DNA from: Gnetum montanum
Taxonomy: Eukaryota > Streptophyta > Gnetopsida > Gnetales > Gnetaceae
Reading direction: 5' to 3'
Length of the DNA stretch: 64,000 bases
Assembly (NCBI GenBank): GCA_015680685.1
Contig: MNCI01008279.1
Coordinates: 748,072-812,071, forward strand
Shown: one piece after another, positions 45,700 to 57,732 of the stretch
How the letters are laid out: the number at the start of each line of letters is the position of its first letter
Numbering within the stretch: the stretch's first letter is position 1
Notes under the pieces: model-generated
Database searches by the model: none
What the model was told of the DNA's origin: nothing
The model's input: the letters and a program-made list of their open reading frames with translations, nothing else
Program-made: the position numbers and the translations under genes

Positions 45700-46979
45700 A
45701 TGCTCTTACTATTGGAAAATAATTACATACTAAAGCTTTCATATATAATAGATAACAAGAGGTTAAAGATAATTTCAAATGTAAAGAAATGAAATAGAAA
45801 AAGTAGGCTAATCACCAAGTATGAATTCATTGATGCTTGGTGAAAAGTTATAAATTCTGTAGGTTTATTTTGACAAATGCTAAGTAATAAAACACTAAAA
45901 AAAGTATGATAAAATGAGTATTCACCTCTACAAAGAGGACATTGAGGAGAAACATTTCCAATATGTTGAAGATGAGTGTTGATGAGAAGACATTGAGGAA
46001 TAAGACATCATATACAAATATGAAATTTAGGAAATGTAGGAGCTCTCTAGATATCTTTTATTTTCCTCATCCAAAAGTGGAATGATAATTGTATTTTGTA
46101 GGCCTCATTGAAATTTTTATGAATAATATCATTCTTTATAATAATCTCATAAGCAACTTTTGAATTAAAAGAGAAAACACATATGCCATCCTTTGAAAAA
46201 ATATTTGGAAAATCCTAATAAAAATTGTTGTTAACTTTAAATAAATTCTCAAGATTAGAAATTAAATTTTTAAAATTATTATTTTTTCTTTCCATTCAAA
46301 CCATAGAGGCTAGAAGCTTTATTTCAAGTAATTGATCTATCATGCATACATAGATAAGAAACTACAATGATTTCAAATCTGCTTCAAGTGGTATACAATC
46401 TAGATGCATTAGTAGCCTAAGCTACTTCATTAAAAAGAAGCTGTCATAGAATGATTTTTATTATCATATCTTTTGAAACTGTAATATGATTGTAATTCCA
46501 ATATTTACTAAGCTTGCACCATGTATTTGAAATTTTTTTAAGAATTAGAGAATCAAAAATAAAAATGGGCTAAGGAAAAAGAAGACAATGGAGAAAGTTA
46601 GTAGAATCCTAACTATTATTATTATTAGGTTTTCCTTGCATAAGTCTATTTTCTAAAAGGAGCATTTAAACATCATCTCCATTAATGCACACTACAATTC
46701 ATTTTTTTGCAAGAGAAATACCCTATTTGTAACAATTAATGAGGCTAAGTCCTTTATCTTTCTTGCTACTAGTATAAATATCCCAAGAAACACTAAAATT
46801 AATTTTTTCTATATTGCTTACCAAACCAAAGAAACCAATGGATAATATGATCATTTCTCTCATAAGAAGTTTTAGAAGAAAATTAAAAATTAGAGTAATA
46901 AACATGAGTTGATTGAAGCATTTGCTTAATAACTAAAACTTTGCTAGCAATGTTAAGCTTTTCTTTTCCATTTATCAAG
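45700..46979 (-). pseudogene. LINE C-terminal region with zinc-binding domain
   Basis: It carries the KxxxxLSWDxxxxxKKxGGLGLxNxxxxNxAL-type block as DIYTSSKKDKGLSLINCYK (46726-46785), then HIGNVSPQCPLCRGEYSFYH (about 45905-45965 on the - strand). That is the CxxC...H domain at the end of LINE RT proteins. Between them the trace is heavily eroded. Confidence 0.75.
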
Positions 46980-48000
46980 ATTCTTTTTAATTTTTTCAAC
47001 CATATAATTCCAAAAAATATTAGGATTAGGCTCAAAAGAAAAGGGTATTCCTAAAATTTTGAATATAGAATATTTTTTCAAGATTTTTCAAAACTTGAGA
47101 GTAACCCATTTATCAATATTGCCATTACAATAAATAATAGATTTTTTTCAAGTAAACCAAAAGCTAAATAGCATATATTAATCCTCCACTCTAGCTTAAC
47201 GAGTATTAATATGTTGTAGATAATTATTGTTCATAAAAAAAAAAAGAATCATCTACAAAGTGTACGTTAAGTAATTACATATCTTGATCATCATTTGAAA
47301 TTTCCTTTTAGATCATAATGCAAATTATGTGAAAGAAAATCTACAACAATAATAAAAAGATAAGGAGCTAGAGGGCAACCTTGATGAACTAACCATTGAG
47401 GAGAAAAGAGGAACTTAATCCAAAATTAGTAGCAACTCTAGCATTAGCATCAATGATCAAGGTACAAATAAGTTGAATAAAATAATTACCAAAACATTAT
47501 TTATAGAGACAAGAAATAATAAAATTCCATTCAATACGCTCAGAAGATTTAACATAATCTAACTTAATAAAATCAATGTCTTGATTAGTATTAGAAGCTC
47601 ACTACATTCACTCTTAATAACATTATTTAAGATGTCTCTATCTTTAACAAACCTATTTTACTTAGGTTTGATGATATCTTCAATAGCCTTATGAATTTAG
47701 CAGGCCATGCATCTAGCTAAAATGTTATAAGTATTGTTAAGAAGAGTAATAGACTTCTAATTAGCAATATGTTGAAGATCTCCAATCTTAGAAAGAAGAA
47801 AAATCACATCTTTATTCATATTTTTATGAAGAGAAACTTTTTTAATGGCTTCTTAGAAAACATGAAAGAGATCATCTTCAACAATGTCCTAATGCTTCTT
47901 TAAAAATTCAATAGGAAAACCATTAAAACATAGAGCTTTACCATTTGCTAAACTAAAGGGTATTGCTTTGATTTCTTCAACTATATTTTTTCTTTAAGAA
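46980..48000 (-). pseudogene. LINE reverse transcriptase remnant
   Basis: Blocks on the - strand in order are IVEEIKAIPFSLANGKAL (near 47960), NGFPIEFLKKH, VIFLLSKIGDLQHIAN (near 47790), LLNNTYNILARCMA, KPKxNRFVKDRDILNNVI, then the polymerase box as FVDD at 47249-47260 (usually YADD or FADD). GIPFSFEPNPNIFWNYMVEK lies near 47000-47050. Many stops and shifts are present. It is inactive. Confidence 0.87.
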
Positions 48001-48879
48001 TACTTTGATGCCCCTTCTATTATAAGATGAGGAATATGCATACTAGAGGCCAGAAGGATTCCTTATTGAAACCTTTAGAAGAAAAATAATTTGCTAAAAA
48101 ATTATTAATAGTCTCATAATATTTAATGAAATAATCATTTATATAAAGTGATTCTAGTTTAGGTTCTTGGCCATTTTCTTTTAGAAATTTTAAAAAAACT
48201 TCTTGCAAGGTTCATCTTCAATTTTTAACCAATCCATGTGACTTTAGTGAGAGCAATTTTTGCTTTAGGAGCATCCAAATATTATCTAGCATAATGAGAT
48301 TTAGCCAAAGTTATTTAAGTTTCAATATGAAAGAAATTCTAGTTTAAAAGAATTTTTATTTACTTTACAGATTTTGCAAGATCTTCTTCAACTCAAAGTG
48401 TACACTTAGCAAGTTGCTTTCCAAACCATCTAGTATAATTTCTAACTCTACAAGTAGATTGTTAGCACCAACCAATTTAACCAATATTACCAATAGGCTT
48501 TTGCTTTTAAAATTTCATAAATACTTCAAAATATTTTTCCTACTAGGTCTTATGAATATATTAGCATTCATATAAAAAAACTAATGCTTTTGAAATGATG
48601 AAGAATTAATACTAGAGAGAAAAATGCTAATAGGAAAAAGATATGATAAAGTAGCATATGTATGCACTTCTACTTTCCTTTTAGGCTTCTAAAAGAAAAC
48701 ATTAGAGATGTAAAATCTATAATTTGATCATAAATTCTATCATTTCATTGTTGATAATTACACCAAGTATAATGCTTCTCATTTGAATAAGATAAGAATA
48801 AAGAGCTAACATTAGAAATAAAATATTTTTCTTTGAAATTGTACAAATCTTCTTTTTCTTGAGAAGACATTAGAAGGAA

Positions 48880-49345
48880 GATCATCAAGTTTATCTAAAT
48901 GACTTTCAACCATATTAAAATAACCTCCAATAATCCAAGGAATTTTAGGCAAAGATAAAATATATTTTCAAACCTCTGATTGATCTTTCGAATTGTTAGG
49001 AGCATAAATATTATAGAGTTCAAAATCATCTTTTTTACTATGATAAATAATCTAAATAACTCTTCCAAGGTTGTTAAAACTAGAATTCAAAACTTTTCCA
49101 GTCCGATTTTTATTAACAAGACTAGGAACACCTTCTTTACTACCTTCATGAGCAGTTGAAAAAATAATGCAATTTTTTAAAATGCATTTACGAACAAAAC
49201 TAATATCATAATATAAAATCTTAATTTAGTATAGAAAAATAATATTTGGAGATAAATATTGGTTTGAAAGATACTCCTTGGTAATATTTACTTGGGATCT
49301 ATTAAGAAGGCTTCAAACATTTCATGATAAAACTAATATTGAGAT
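48880..49345 (-). pseudogene. LINE endonuclease remnant
   Basis: The trace has EGSKEGVPSLV, then LYNIYAPNNSKDQSEV (about 48985-49030 on the - strand) and PWIIGGYFNMVESHLDKL (about 48900-48950). These match the NIYxPN and GGDFN blocks of LINE endonucleases, with the catalytic Asp of GGDFN replaced by Tyr. This enzyme would nick target DNA to start reverse transcription. Confidence 0.8.
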
Positions 49346-49360
49346 GGGAGAAAGGATGTC

Positions 49361-50482
49361 CCTGTAACACTCCACCCTAGCTAGGGCAAGGTGATGCTTG
49401 GGATCAAGTAATCTTATAATGAAAGCATGATAACTAAAAACCAATAATGTATAGAATACATGATATTAAGGAAGGTCAGCTGGTACAAAAATTTCCTACC
49501 ATACGAAAACTAAACAAACATTTTGCTTTATAAAAATGCATGCCTCTACATAAAGTAGACTTTGCACTACTTTGCTAAGATACAAAAACACATAAACATC
49601 ATCATCATCATATATATAATAGTATAGATATTTTCATAGAATGATATTTAGTCAACACTATTGTACATAAAAATATACATTAATTAAGCATTGAAATTTT
49701 TTTTCTCTTCTACTCTCCCTCTTTGTGCTTGTCTAGGCTTTTGCACCTTTTACCTATAACTAAATAAAGTCTGTACACAATTAAGTGGGAAGCCTTTACA
49801 CTTCCCCTATTAGATGGTTAATAACTACTACACTAGAGGAGAGGAGTGGGATATAAGGAACCCTAGAACAACTATTAGTCTTATGCATGCTCAAAACAAC
49901 ACACACCATATCACCCATACTGCTAACATGCTATGATACAATCATAGATAAAGCCATGGTTTGACATCATCTATCATGCCCATATCATCATACCCATGAT
50001 CCGCACAATCATAAACCAATCAAAACACATATTATTAATGGCATGACTCACAAACTGAAACTCTCCTATACATAGCCCATGTGGTTGTTAGCATATTCGT
50101 GCTTAGTGTAGCATGTGAAATGTTGCTATGAGTACTGATAACAGCCATTGCCTACAAGTCTTTTATTAGTTTTTTATTTATCCAATTGGTGCTATGATCT
50201 ATCAACCTATGACCCATAACCATTAGCCTTCTAGAGGATTAGAAATAGGGATGAACACACCTATGCCACGTACTAGCCATAGCGACAAACACACCTATGC
50301 TCTTCCACTCTCAGGATGAGGCTTGGGATAGGAGCCTCATTAATGCATCATAGTGGGGGTTAATCCATACTACCTCTAGGGTGCCTCATCACCAATCATT
50401 CCACACCCTTCTGCTAGCACCATCCACCAACAATCGTTATGAAAACATGTACACATTTTGGCTAACTTAAGCCAACACATGT
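49361..50482. other. Possible LTR-like or unassigned repeat DNA
   Basis: The segment starts TGTAACACTCCACCCTAGC, which resembles the TG start of a gypsy LTR. No partner LTR or target duplication could be found here. No coding trace is recognised. Confidence 0.3.
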
Positions 50483-51112
50483 TGATGACCAGCAAGGTAC
50501 CCCCTACACCCAACCATATGAATCATAAGTGTTGACGTGCGATCTAGTTGAATTATGTGGACTCTATATTTTTTGGTGCACTAGTTCTCTAAGATGTAAA
50601 CTTTTACATTGAGGATGTTCGTTGTCTTCCTAACCACACTTGTGAAGATTAGGGGTATGGTTTAAGTGTAATTGAGAAACATGATTTTTTTCATTTTATA
50701 TTTTATGGTTTTGGTGCTTGAAATAAACAAGATAGAGAATAAAGTGATTTAATACCTACTTTTAATCTAATGAGCTAACTACTATTCAACTAGTCCTAAC
50801 ACAAGTATCTAGTCCTAACACAAGTATCTAGTCCCACTTTCCATACACATCTTGAATATGTATAACATTGTTGGGCTATTAAGCTTTAAGTGCTGCTAGG
50901 GTTACTAGATGTCATACGCATGCTCAAAGTAGTTGTACTTATGTGTTCACTTGCTATTTAGCTAATCTTGCTTAATTGCTAGAAAACATTGAATAAACAG
51001 TTGAAAATATTAAATGCATAAATGAAATATTTAAACTATCCAGAATGTTGCAAGGTTTATCAAGAGTTCATCTTTATTACTGCATACATTGTCATGCTCA
51101 AGTACAATAATG
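50483..51112 (-). repeat. Truncated gypsy LTR (R-U5 end)
   Basis: On the + strand it begins TGATGACCAGCAAGGTACCC, the reverse complement of the conserved LTR end (GGGGTACCTTGC...TCATCA) seen in the other gypsy LTRs. It runs through the region matching GTGTGCTCA...TCAATGC near 51090. The U3 part is missing: the coiled-coil ORF abuts it near 51112. Confidence 0.75.
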
Positions 51113-51116
51113 CCCT

Positions 51117-53581
51117 GAGAACTTTGAGTTCAGTGTTTGCCATGCCAAGCTTTTGCTTGGTGTCCTTGTGGTGCTTGAACTCAGCCTTGCACAACAAGTA
51201 CAAGATGGTCACTTTCTTTTCAAGTTCTAACTATGGTCATCTGGTAATCAGCATCACTAGGTTCACATATCGGAGATTGGCCAAGTCCATATACTTTGTC
51301 ATTTCTTTGATTTGTGACTCCTTCAAGTGGATCTCTACTTTGTTATAGGCATCTATTCCATCAATGATGGGCTACCACACCTCTCTTCCTTACTAAATTT
51401 GCTAGAGGGCCTCATTTACTTTTGCCTTAGCCATTTGGATATGCTTCTCATTCACTTCCTTCTACAAGCCAACCTAGTCTCTATAGTGATTCTTGACTCT
51501 TTCAAATTTGAGAGCCTTATTTTTCTAAGTGGTAATCTCAATGGTAGATTTCTGGTATAAGGCTTGGACTTCCTCCATAGACAGATTATGATTCTCCATA
51601 GCCAATTTCCTTAGTTTCATCTTTACCCTAGTGAGTTGCTCTTACTATTGATGAATGAATTCTTGCATCCATTATTTTTGTGCATCAACATTATGCATGT
51701 GATGATTTTCTATGGTTAGTGTTTTATTTTCTTGGCACATCTGAACCAAGTCTTTTTGAACTAAGTAGGTTTTTGTTTCTACGATGGAGTAGTTGAAGAT
51801 GGTCATTACCATTTCCTCCTTAGCTTGTTTTAAGCATTCTTGAAGCCATTAAAAAGTTTCATATTTGGTTATTGCTAGGCTAAGGAGTGCGGGATCAACA
51901 AAATGGGCATGCAATTCAACAACTTCCATGATCAAACATTGGTTTTATGATTGAGCTATTTAAAGTTTTCCTTCCAAGATGATGCATCTATCCTTTATTT
52001 TGAGTAGCTTTGACTGGGTTACATTAATGTTGTCTAAAAATCAAAGATATTTGAAATTACTTGTCTAGTTCCCACCAGTTAATCCAGTAATTCTTCATGT
52101 TGAGTGACACTCAATCTTCCACTAATCATTCCTATGGATGTCTACACATCTTAAAGCACAAATACATTTGGTATATATGCCATAGGTGCATTAAGTGGCT
52201 TTGTGATTTGGTTAGCAACCACTTTTTCAGCAATCTCCTATCCTTGGTGTTGCATCATCAATATAGTTGCCCCTTGTCTTCCTCCAAGTACATAAAAAAG
52301 GTGGCATTCCTAGAGATTTCTGGAAATAAATGTTGTTGAGATAGAGACACTGTCAGCTCTTGAGTATTGGGATTTAATCTCATGGGCAACTACGTTTGTT
52401 GGGCCAAGAATATCAATCCACCTCTTTCTATCTAGCTAATTATTCAAGCCACCTCATTATGGTGACTCATCATAGGTTGATATACAGATTGGTCTCCACC
52501 ACTTATTCCTACTTGTTGCTCCTACTTATGTAAGAGCTATTCTTAGATTTCATGCAAGTGCTCAATGGCTATGTAGGGCTTTGTTGTTATTTTTTGAGTA
52601 GGTGGTGGAGGTGACAATTGCTACTACCCTTCTTTAGTGTGTCTTTTCATTCATCATTTCATACCATAAGACTATAGGAGTATGTTTGATCATGTCATTG
52701 ACATAGTGGATGATCCTTGCCATTTTTCAACGATTTTGGATGAGGCATGGGAAAGGTAGGATTTTCATTACATGTTTATTTTCTTTGAAATGTTTCTCAA
52801 TCTCTAAATAGATCAATTATAAAATGTTTTCTAGAAATCTCTCACTTAGAGTGGCACATGCTTAGGTGGAGAAGGTGGTTACCATATTGGGCATCACTAT
52901 TGGATTAAGGTGATAGGCTACTATCTTTAAGTATACGTGTTCTACTAGTGTGAGTGCATCAAACTCTTTACGGCCAACCCCGTAACACTGCTAGGTACAC
53001 TCCTTTTTGGCCTCAAGATCAACTTGCATAGATAGCTCTACTAGTTGTGTCCTAGAATCAAGCAACCCTAGAACCTATGCGATAGCTTTAGCTGAGTAGG
53101 ACACCTAAATATCCTTGATTTTCACCATATAACCTACCTTTCCATTGTTCTAGAAAAGGTATGTTTCTCCCATGTACTACTTCCCATTGGAAGTGATGAT
53201 TGGCTACATGGGAGAGGTTTGTAATTATGTCTTCACCTCTGCTAAGGCATGCTCTAAAAATGGCCTAAAATTTATTTCCTGGAGAATTGAACATTGGATA
53301 TCATGAGGCCCAATGGTATTAAGGTAGGCTTGTGCTAGTGTGACTTCAAGCCTTAGTATGGATCCTAATGCCTCCCCACACTGAGATTATTCTATTGTGA
53401 CTTCTTCTTTGAGAATTTATTGAGAAAATTCTACTTTAGGCTTCTCTCAAAGAGGTCCCATTGCATGGGTTACCTCTACTAGTTCTTGGGCTTGTTGTTT
53501 TTGGCCCCTTCTAGTTTTGGGTCATTTCTTCCTTGGTTGAGATGCTCCTCCCTCCTGTGGTCATTTTGGTCTTGTTGCCAT
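51117..53581 (-). pseudogene. Second copy of the plant-transposon-like domain plus coiled-coil ORF
   Basis: The start codon at 53581 is preceded by TGTGATTAAAA, matching TGTGATTGCAG before the start at 27371. The N-terminus is short and basic. The globular domain (about 53330-52700) contains GETYLFQNNGK-like text (with stops), a QVLGL segment, and MKILPFPCLI (about 52730-52757), parallel to MTLPFPCLI in the first copy. The coiled coil (about 51830-51120) shows ENHNLSMEEVQALYQKSTIEI, IQMAKAKVNEA and DLANLRYVNLVMLI. These correspond block by block to ENRTLSMEEVRIIHQKSEIEI, IHMAKVQINTI and ELENLRYANLTMLI. Stops are numerous. It sits beside a gypsy LTR fragment with no pol. Confidence 0.68.
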
Positions 53582-53930
53582 TTTTAATCACAACATGACC
53601 TTGGGTTAGCAATTATTGTATAATGTGAAATAGTTAGAATACCTTATCTCCTTGGAATAGTTACACTTGGCTAAGTTGTAATTATGGCTAATTCAATCAA
53701 TTTTAATCATTATTTTATTTTTTTAATGTTAATAAGTCATTCCAAAGGGTGTTGAAAGGGTTAACTCTCAAAAGTGATGGTTTTATATTGTTTTATTTAT
53801 TAACCCTTTGGGGAAGTTAAAAACATTTTCAAAGAAAATTTTAAAAAATTTCATAGGAAATCTTAAGGTTTGTGGTCCCCATGATTAAGAGATTACCTCT
53901 AATAACTACAGGATCAAAGAACAAAGTATC
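53582..53930. other. Spacer between the second extra ORF and the endogenous virus
   Basis: AT-rich, with no gene recognised. The junction to the viral sequence is somewhere near 53900-53960. Confidence 0.35.
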
Positions 53931-53939
53931 ATGCTCTTC

Positions 53940-54520
53940 ATAATCATGCCATAGCCATAGAAAGAAAAAGACAATGCCAATGCCAACTTTAGATAGTGAT
54001 CCCATGTATATTGATTTAGTTAACTAGTTATGTAATTTAGAAAGAAAACTCAAGAAAATACCACTTGAAGATATTCATCAATATATTGCTATATAGAAAA
54101 TAGTACAACAAAAAAAAGAAGAACTTAAGTTATACAAAAGACAATTCACATTTCACTATATAGATGCTCAACCTATACCCCCTTCAGCAAAAGAATAAGA
54201 AGAGTTAGAACAACTCTTAGAGAAAGAGAGTATAGATAGAGGAAAACATGGAGTAGTATCTGTATTGGATGAAGAAACAAATATATAAGCAAGAATAGAA
54301 AAAGAAGTCCATAGGAAAGTAGGACCTCTCACATCTCCTCTAGACTTAGATAGATCAATCTAGAGATAACATAGAATTAGGTAACTACAAACCTTTGTCC
54401 AATGGGCTACTCACGAAATGGAACTCTTGCAAGAAGAAGAAAATAGTGAGCAAAGAAAGAAATATGAAGATGAGACTAAATCTATAATGCCTATTCAAGT
54501 GATAAACAAGAATGTAGAAA
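53940..54520 (+). pseudogene. Viral polyprotein segment upstream of protease
   Basis: A Glu/Lys-rich trace with coiled-coil character and several stops lies directly before the protease, in the position between coat protein and protease of a polyprotein. No specific motif was recognised. It may join, on the circular viral map, to the sequence that ends at 60757. Confidence 0.45.
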
Positions 54521-54548
54521 AAAAACTAGGTTACCAATATGTAAATTT

Positions 54549-54881
54549 ATGATTAAACTTCTAGGATACAAAGATTATCCCATAGACACACTTATAGATA
54601 GTGGTGTAGAAACATTGTTAGGTAGGAAAAGCATAATTCCATCAGAATTATGGAAAGATAAGGATAAGACTTATGTTACTTTCAACATGCCAAGAAAGAA
54701 AATTGAACACAAGGTAACATTTCCTATCTTGAACTCTTTTGGTAACTTGATAAATATTACCATACATCAATTAGATTTACCATCAAATGATTTATTCATA
54801 GGTATTGATAACTTAAGCATGTTAGAACCATATACGATAACACCTACTGAGGTTAGGCTCAATCATGAAAACTTTCCCTAA
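54549..54881 (+). pseudogene. Viral aspartic protease domain
   Basis: The open stretch of 110 codons starts at 54549 and contains a retropepsin-type active site, TLIDSGVETLLG (about 54588-54623), with the DSG triplet intact, and an LFIGIDNLSML block (about 54792-54824) before the end. In caulimovirids this domain cleaves the capsid-polymerase polyprotein. It is followed by the RT domain after stops, about 400 bases downstream. Confidence 0.75.
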
Positions 54882-55039
54882 AAATAAGTATATTGTAGTA
54901 GGTATCCATTTAGTCAGATAAAAAAAAAGTCCTAATTAGCAATGGGTAGTAAATCATGTTAATGCATTAGATAGTAAGTTTCAGGAAATAAAACAAAAAT
55001 TATTAACCTTGGCTAGTGACGATCCAACTTTCTTTAGAC

Positions 55040-55800
55040 ACAAAAAAGAGCACTAATGTCACATTGATCTATAGGATCATATTAAGGTAAAAGCCAAAGC
55101 ACATCATATTGGCATGTCTCTAGAACTACAAAAAGAGTGTACTGAAGAGATTCAACAACTACTTAAAAAAGGATTAATCTAACCAAGCACTAGTATGTTT
55201 GCTTGTGCCACTTTTTATGTAAACAAATGTGTAGAGCTAGTACGTGGTAGGAAAAGGTTAGCAGTCAATTACAAACCACTAAATGATATGATAAAAGTAG
55301 TACAACATTCCATATGAAACAAAGATGATTTGTTCCAAAAACTCCTCTATATGAATATCTACTCAAAGTTTGACTTGAAGTCAGGATTTTGGCATATACA
55401 AGTATACATCAAGGACAGATGGAAAATAGCATTTACATTGCCTAGAGGATTGTTTGAATGGATTGTGCTACCATTTGGAATCAGGATAGCACCATTAATA
55501 TTTCAACAACATATGGATCATATTTTCCATAATTGGTCATTTATTATGATATATATAGATGATATCCTTATTATGAGCAAGAATCCTCAAGAACACTTAA
55601 ATCATCTCCAACAATTCTATGATATTGTTGATCAAAATGGTTTAGTGTTATCTTCCACTAAAATGATTATTGCTTAACCTTGTACTAAATTTTTAGGTTT
55701 AGAAATAGAAAGTGGAAAAATTTCACTCCAAGATCATGTGTTAGTAGCCATTAAGAACTTCCTGGATGTGATCATAGATAAAACACAATTGCAGTGATTT
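55040..55800 (+). pseudogene. Caulimovirid reverse transcriptase remnant
   Basis: RT blocks are visible. A basic KRLAVNYKPLND segment lies at about 55252-55287. SKFDLKSGFWHIQV follows at about 55365-55406. LPFGIRIAPLIFQ lies at about 55467-55505, and the polymerase box YIDDIL at about 55551-55568 keeps both Asp residues. A clean stretch of 115 codons covers 55330-55677, with stops on either side (for example 55675). The KFDLKSGF form and the absence of integrase are what separate it from the gypsy elements here. Confidence 0.87.
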
Positions 55801-56366
55801 CTTGACTATGTTAATTATGTTTCAAGTTTCTATAAGGACTTGGCAAGAGATAGAAAATTTTTAAATGAACAATTGGGGAAGAATCCAACACAATGGAGTT
55901 CTCAACACACTTCCATAGTAAAAAAGATTAAAGAAAAATGTATCTCTCATTCAAAGATCCACCTACCAACAATAGGCACCCTCATCCTTGAGACAGATGC
56001 ATCATATGAATTCTAGAGAGCAAATTTAAAATAAAATCTAGAGGGATCTATACATGTCTACTGATATGCCTCTAGCAGATTTGCACCCAACCAACTCAAC
56101 TATCATAGTACTCACAAGGAGTTACTGGTAATCGTGAAAGGCATTGAAAAATTTAGATTATTCCTCAAGGAGAAAAAATTCATTTTAAGGAGTGATATTA
56201 AACATGTAGATAAATATTTAAGCACTAAATCTTTAAATAAGGTAGCTCACACTAGACTAATCAGGTGGGCACATTTCTGAGCTAATTTTAAATTCAAGAC
56301 GTAATTCATATATGGAAAGGAAAATAGTTTAGTTGATCTCCTTACTCATGAATTTCATTTATTATA
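55800..56366 (+). pseudogene. Caulimovirid RNase H remnant
   Basis: The trace continues from RT. An ETDASYEF motif (about 55990-56013) holds the first catalytic Asp. The THKELL block (about 56107-56124) holds the catalytic Glu. ILRSDIKHV follows at about 56182-56208. Stops interrupt it, and the frame ends at two stop codons near 56362-56368. Confidence 0.8.
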
Positions 56367-56582
56367 ATAGTAAACACTTGATTAAGTTTATGTTTTATGT
56401 ATAGATCTACTACTTTTTGAAGGTTGGACAATGCATTCCACCAGGAGAATCATATCCCACAGAACATATGAAGTATATATGCCTTTACTATGTAAAAAGC
56501 GGTAAGAATGTCCCATGAGGCTTCATGGGATGCTTTTGTTTCTATGAATAATACTATATCTCCTTATAGTAACATAACCTAG

Positions 56583-57261
56583 ATGGTATTCACCTCCTAT
56601 CCATGCAATGCCATTCTAGGATCCATTCTAATCCATTTTAAACTTAACACCTTTGTGTCTTTGGAACTCCTGGGCTTCCATAACCTGTATGCTAAAAATG
56701 ATTTATTATGGTCCTCTTACGAACTGGATGAATATCATGTATATAAAATTTCCTTAAGTCCTACCAATCATCCTACAAACCCTTCTTTCTGGAATTGGTG
56801 TCCAAAATTTGGCCATTCCCCTAATCATGTTCCTCTAGAATACTGAAGGAACTTATGCCACAAGTTAATAAAGCAATATGATAATTTTATGTATTATGGT
56901 CATATGCAATCTAGGTTGTGGCATTTCACATATCAATCAACAACACCACAGTATTTCCTGGTCTCCTACATTACAAAAGAACATATTGGATGAATTCCTA
57001 GGGTTCTGCCTTTTACCAGGATATTTACACAAGTGATGCTTATGACATTCAACAACACTATGAATAGCATCAACATGTTCCTCTCTCTTTGCAATTGTAT
57101 CACCTTGATGTTTGCCTAAGAGAATATCGAGGCCAAGGTGGTCATGAAAAAGTACTTTATCTTGTTGGACTCGTTTCAGATCATGATAGTGAATCATTAG
57201 CATCAAATCCTAATGATGAAGATTTTACTGACTCATTGGGATCCCTAGGAATGCCATAATT
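56583..57261 (+). pseudogene. Unidentified viral ORF after RNase H
   Basis: A frame of 87 codons opens at 56583. After a TGA at 56844 it continues in frame to about 57010, and after a shift to a stop at 57259. Together the trace spans roughly 225 codons. The N-terminal part is hydrophobic and aromatic (FVSLELLGFHNLY), and the C-terminus is acidic (SNPNDEDFTDSLG). It lies between RNase H and the intergenic region, where some caulimovirids encode a translation or inclusion protein, but I see no motif to support that. Function is unknown. Confidence 0.5.
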
Positions 57262-57467
57262 GTAGTTAAAGGTGGGTTTTCATGTTATTTTAGATAGTGC
57301 ATATGTATACCAGTTGTTAATGCACATACTATAGATAGTGTTTCTTTTCTTTTGAGGCATTGATAGTGTGATGTCCACTATCTCTATCATGCCTATCTTC
57401 TTGTTTTTTATGCTACTGCACAATGTGTCATTAAGCACTTAGTTTCATTGAGAAGCTTCATCTTCTC

Positions 57468-57475
57468 CTATAAAG
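57468..57475 (+). promoter_or_regulatory. TATA box of the viral promoter
   Basis: CTATAAAG is followed 137 bases later by AATAAA and then by the primer site. This is the order of a pararetroviral terminally redundant transcript. Confidence 0.65.
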
Positions 57476-57611
57476 TATATGTAAGGCACCCTAAGAGGCA
57501 ATCTAGGTTGAGATATTTGAGATTGAAGCACATAGCTCTCTCAAAGCATTCTGATTTGAAGCATTCCTTAGGTCTTTATAAGCGATAACTCTTTGAGCTA
57601 GTCCTTGGCTT

Positions 57612-57617
57612 AATAAA
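57612..57617 (+). terminator. Viral poly-A signal AATAAA
   Basis: AATAAA lies between the TATA box and the primer site, as expected for a transcript that passes the signal once before ending at it. Confidence 0.6.
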
Positions 57618-57719
57618 GATTAGTGCTTTCTGCATATCAGAATAGTAATATTTCCATTCTAAACTTTTGATAATTTGCAAAAAGTAAGGAAGTGAGAAAG
57701 GGTGAGCTTGGGCAAGGAT

Positions 57720-57732
57720 TGGTATCAAAGCC
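57720..57732 (+). other. Viral primer binding site, tRNA-iMet
   Basis: TGGTATCAAAGCC differs by one base from TGGTATCAGAGCC, the standard site for plant initiator tRNA-Met in caulimovirids. It marks the conventional origin of the viral map. Confidence 0.85.

Larger units (their letters stand above)
45700..49345 (-). mobile_element. LINE (non-LTR retrotransposon), decayed
   Basis: Read on the - strand from about 49345 downward, an AP-endonuclease trace is followed by reverse transcriptase and a C-terminal zinc-binding domain, the plant L1-type order. ORF1 (gag-like) is missing, so the copy is probably 5' truncated. A clear poly-A tail was not identified at the 3' end. The whole is crowded with stops. 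Confidence 0.85.

Noticed and set aside
49361-50482. Possible complete LTR starting TGTAACACTCC
   Set aside because: No second LTR, matching end or target duplication was found by eye, so it is listed only as unassigned DNA.
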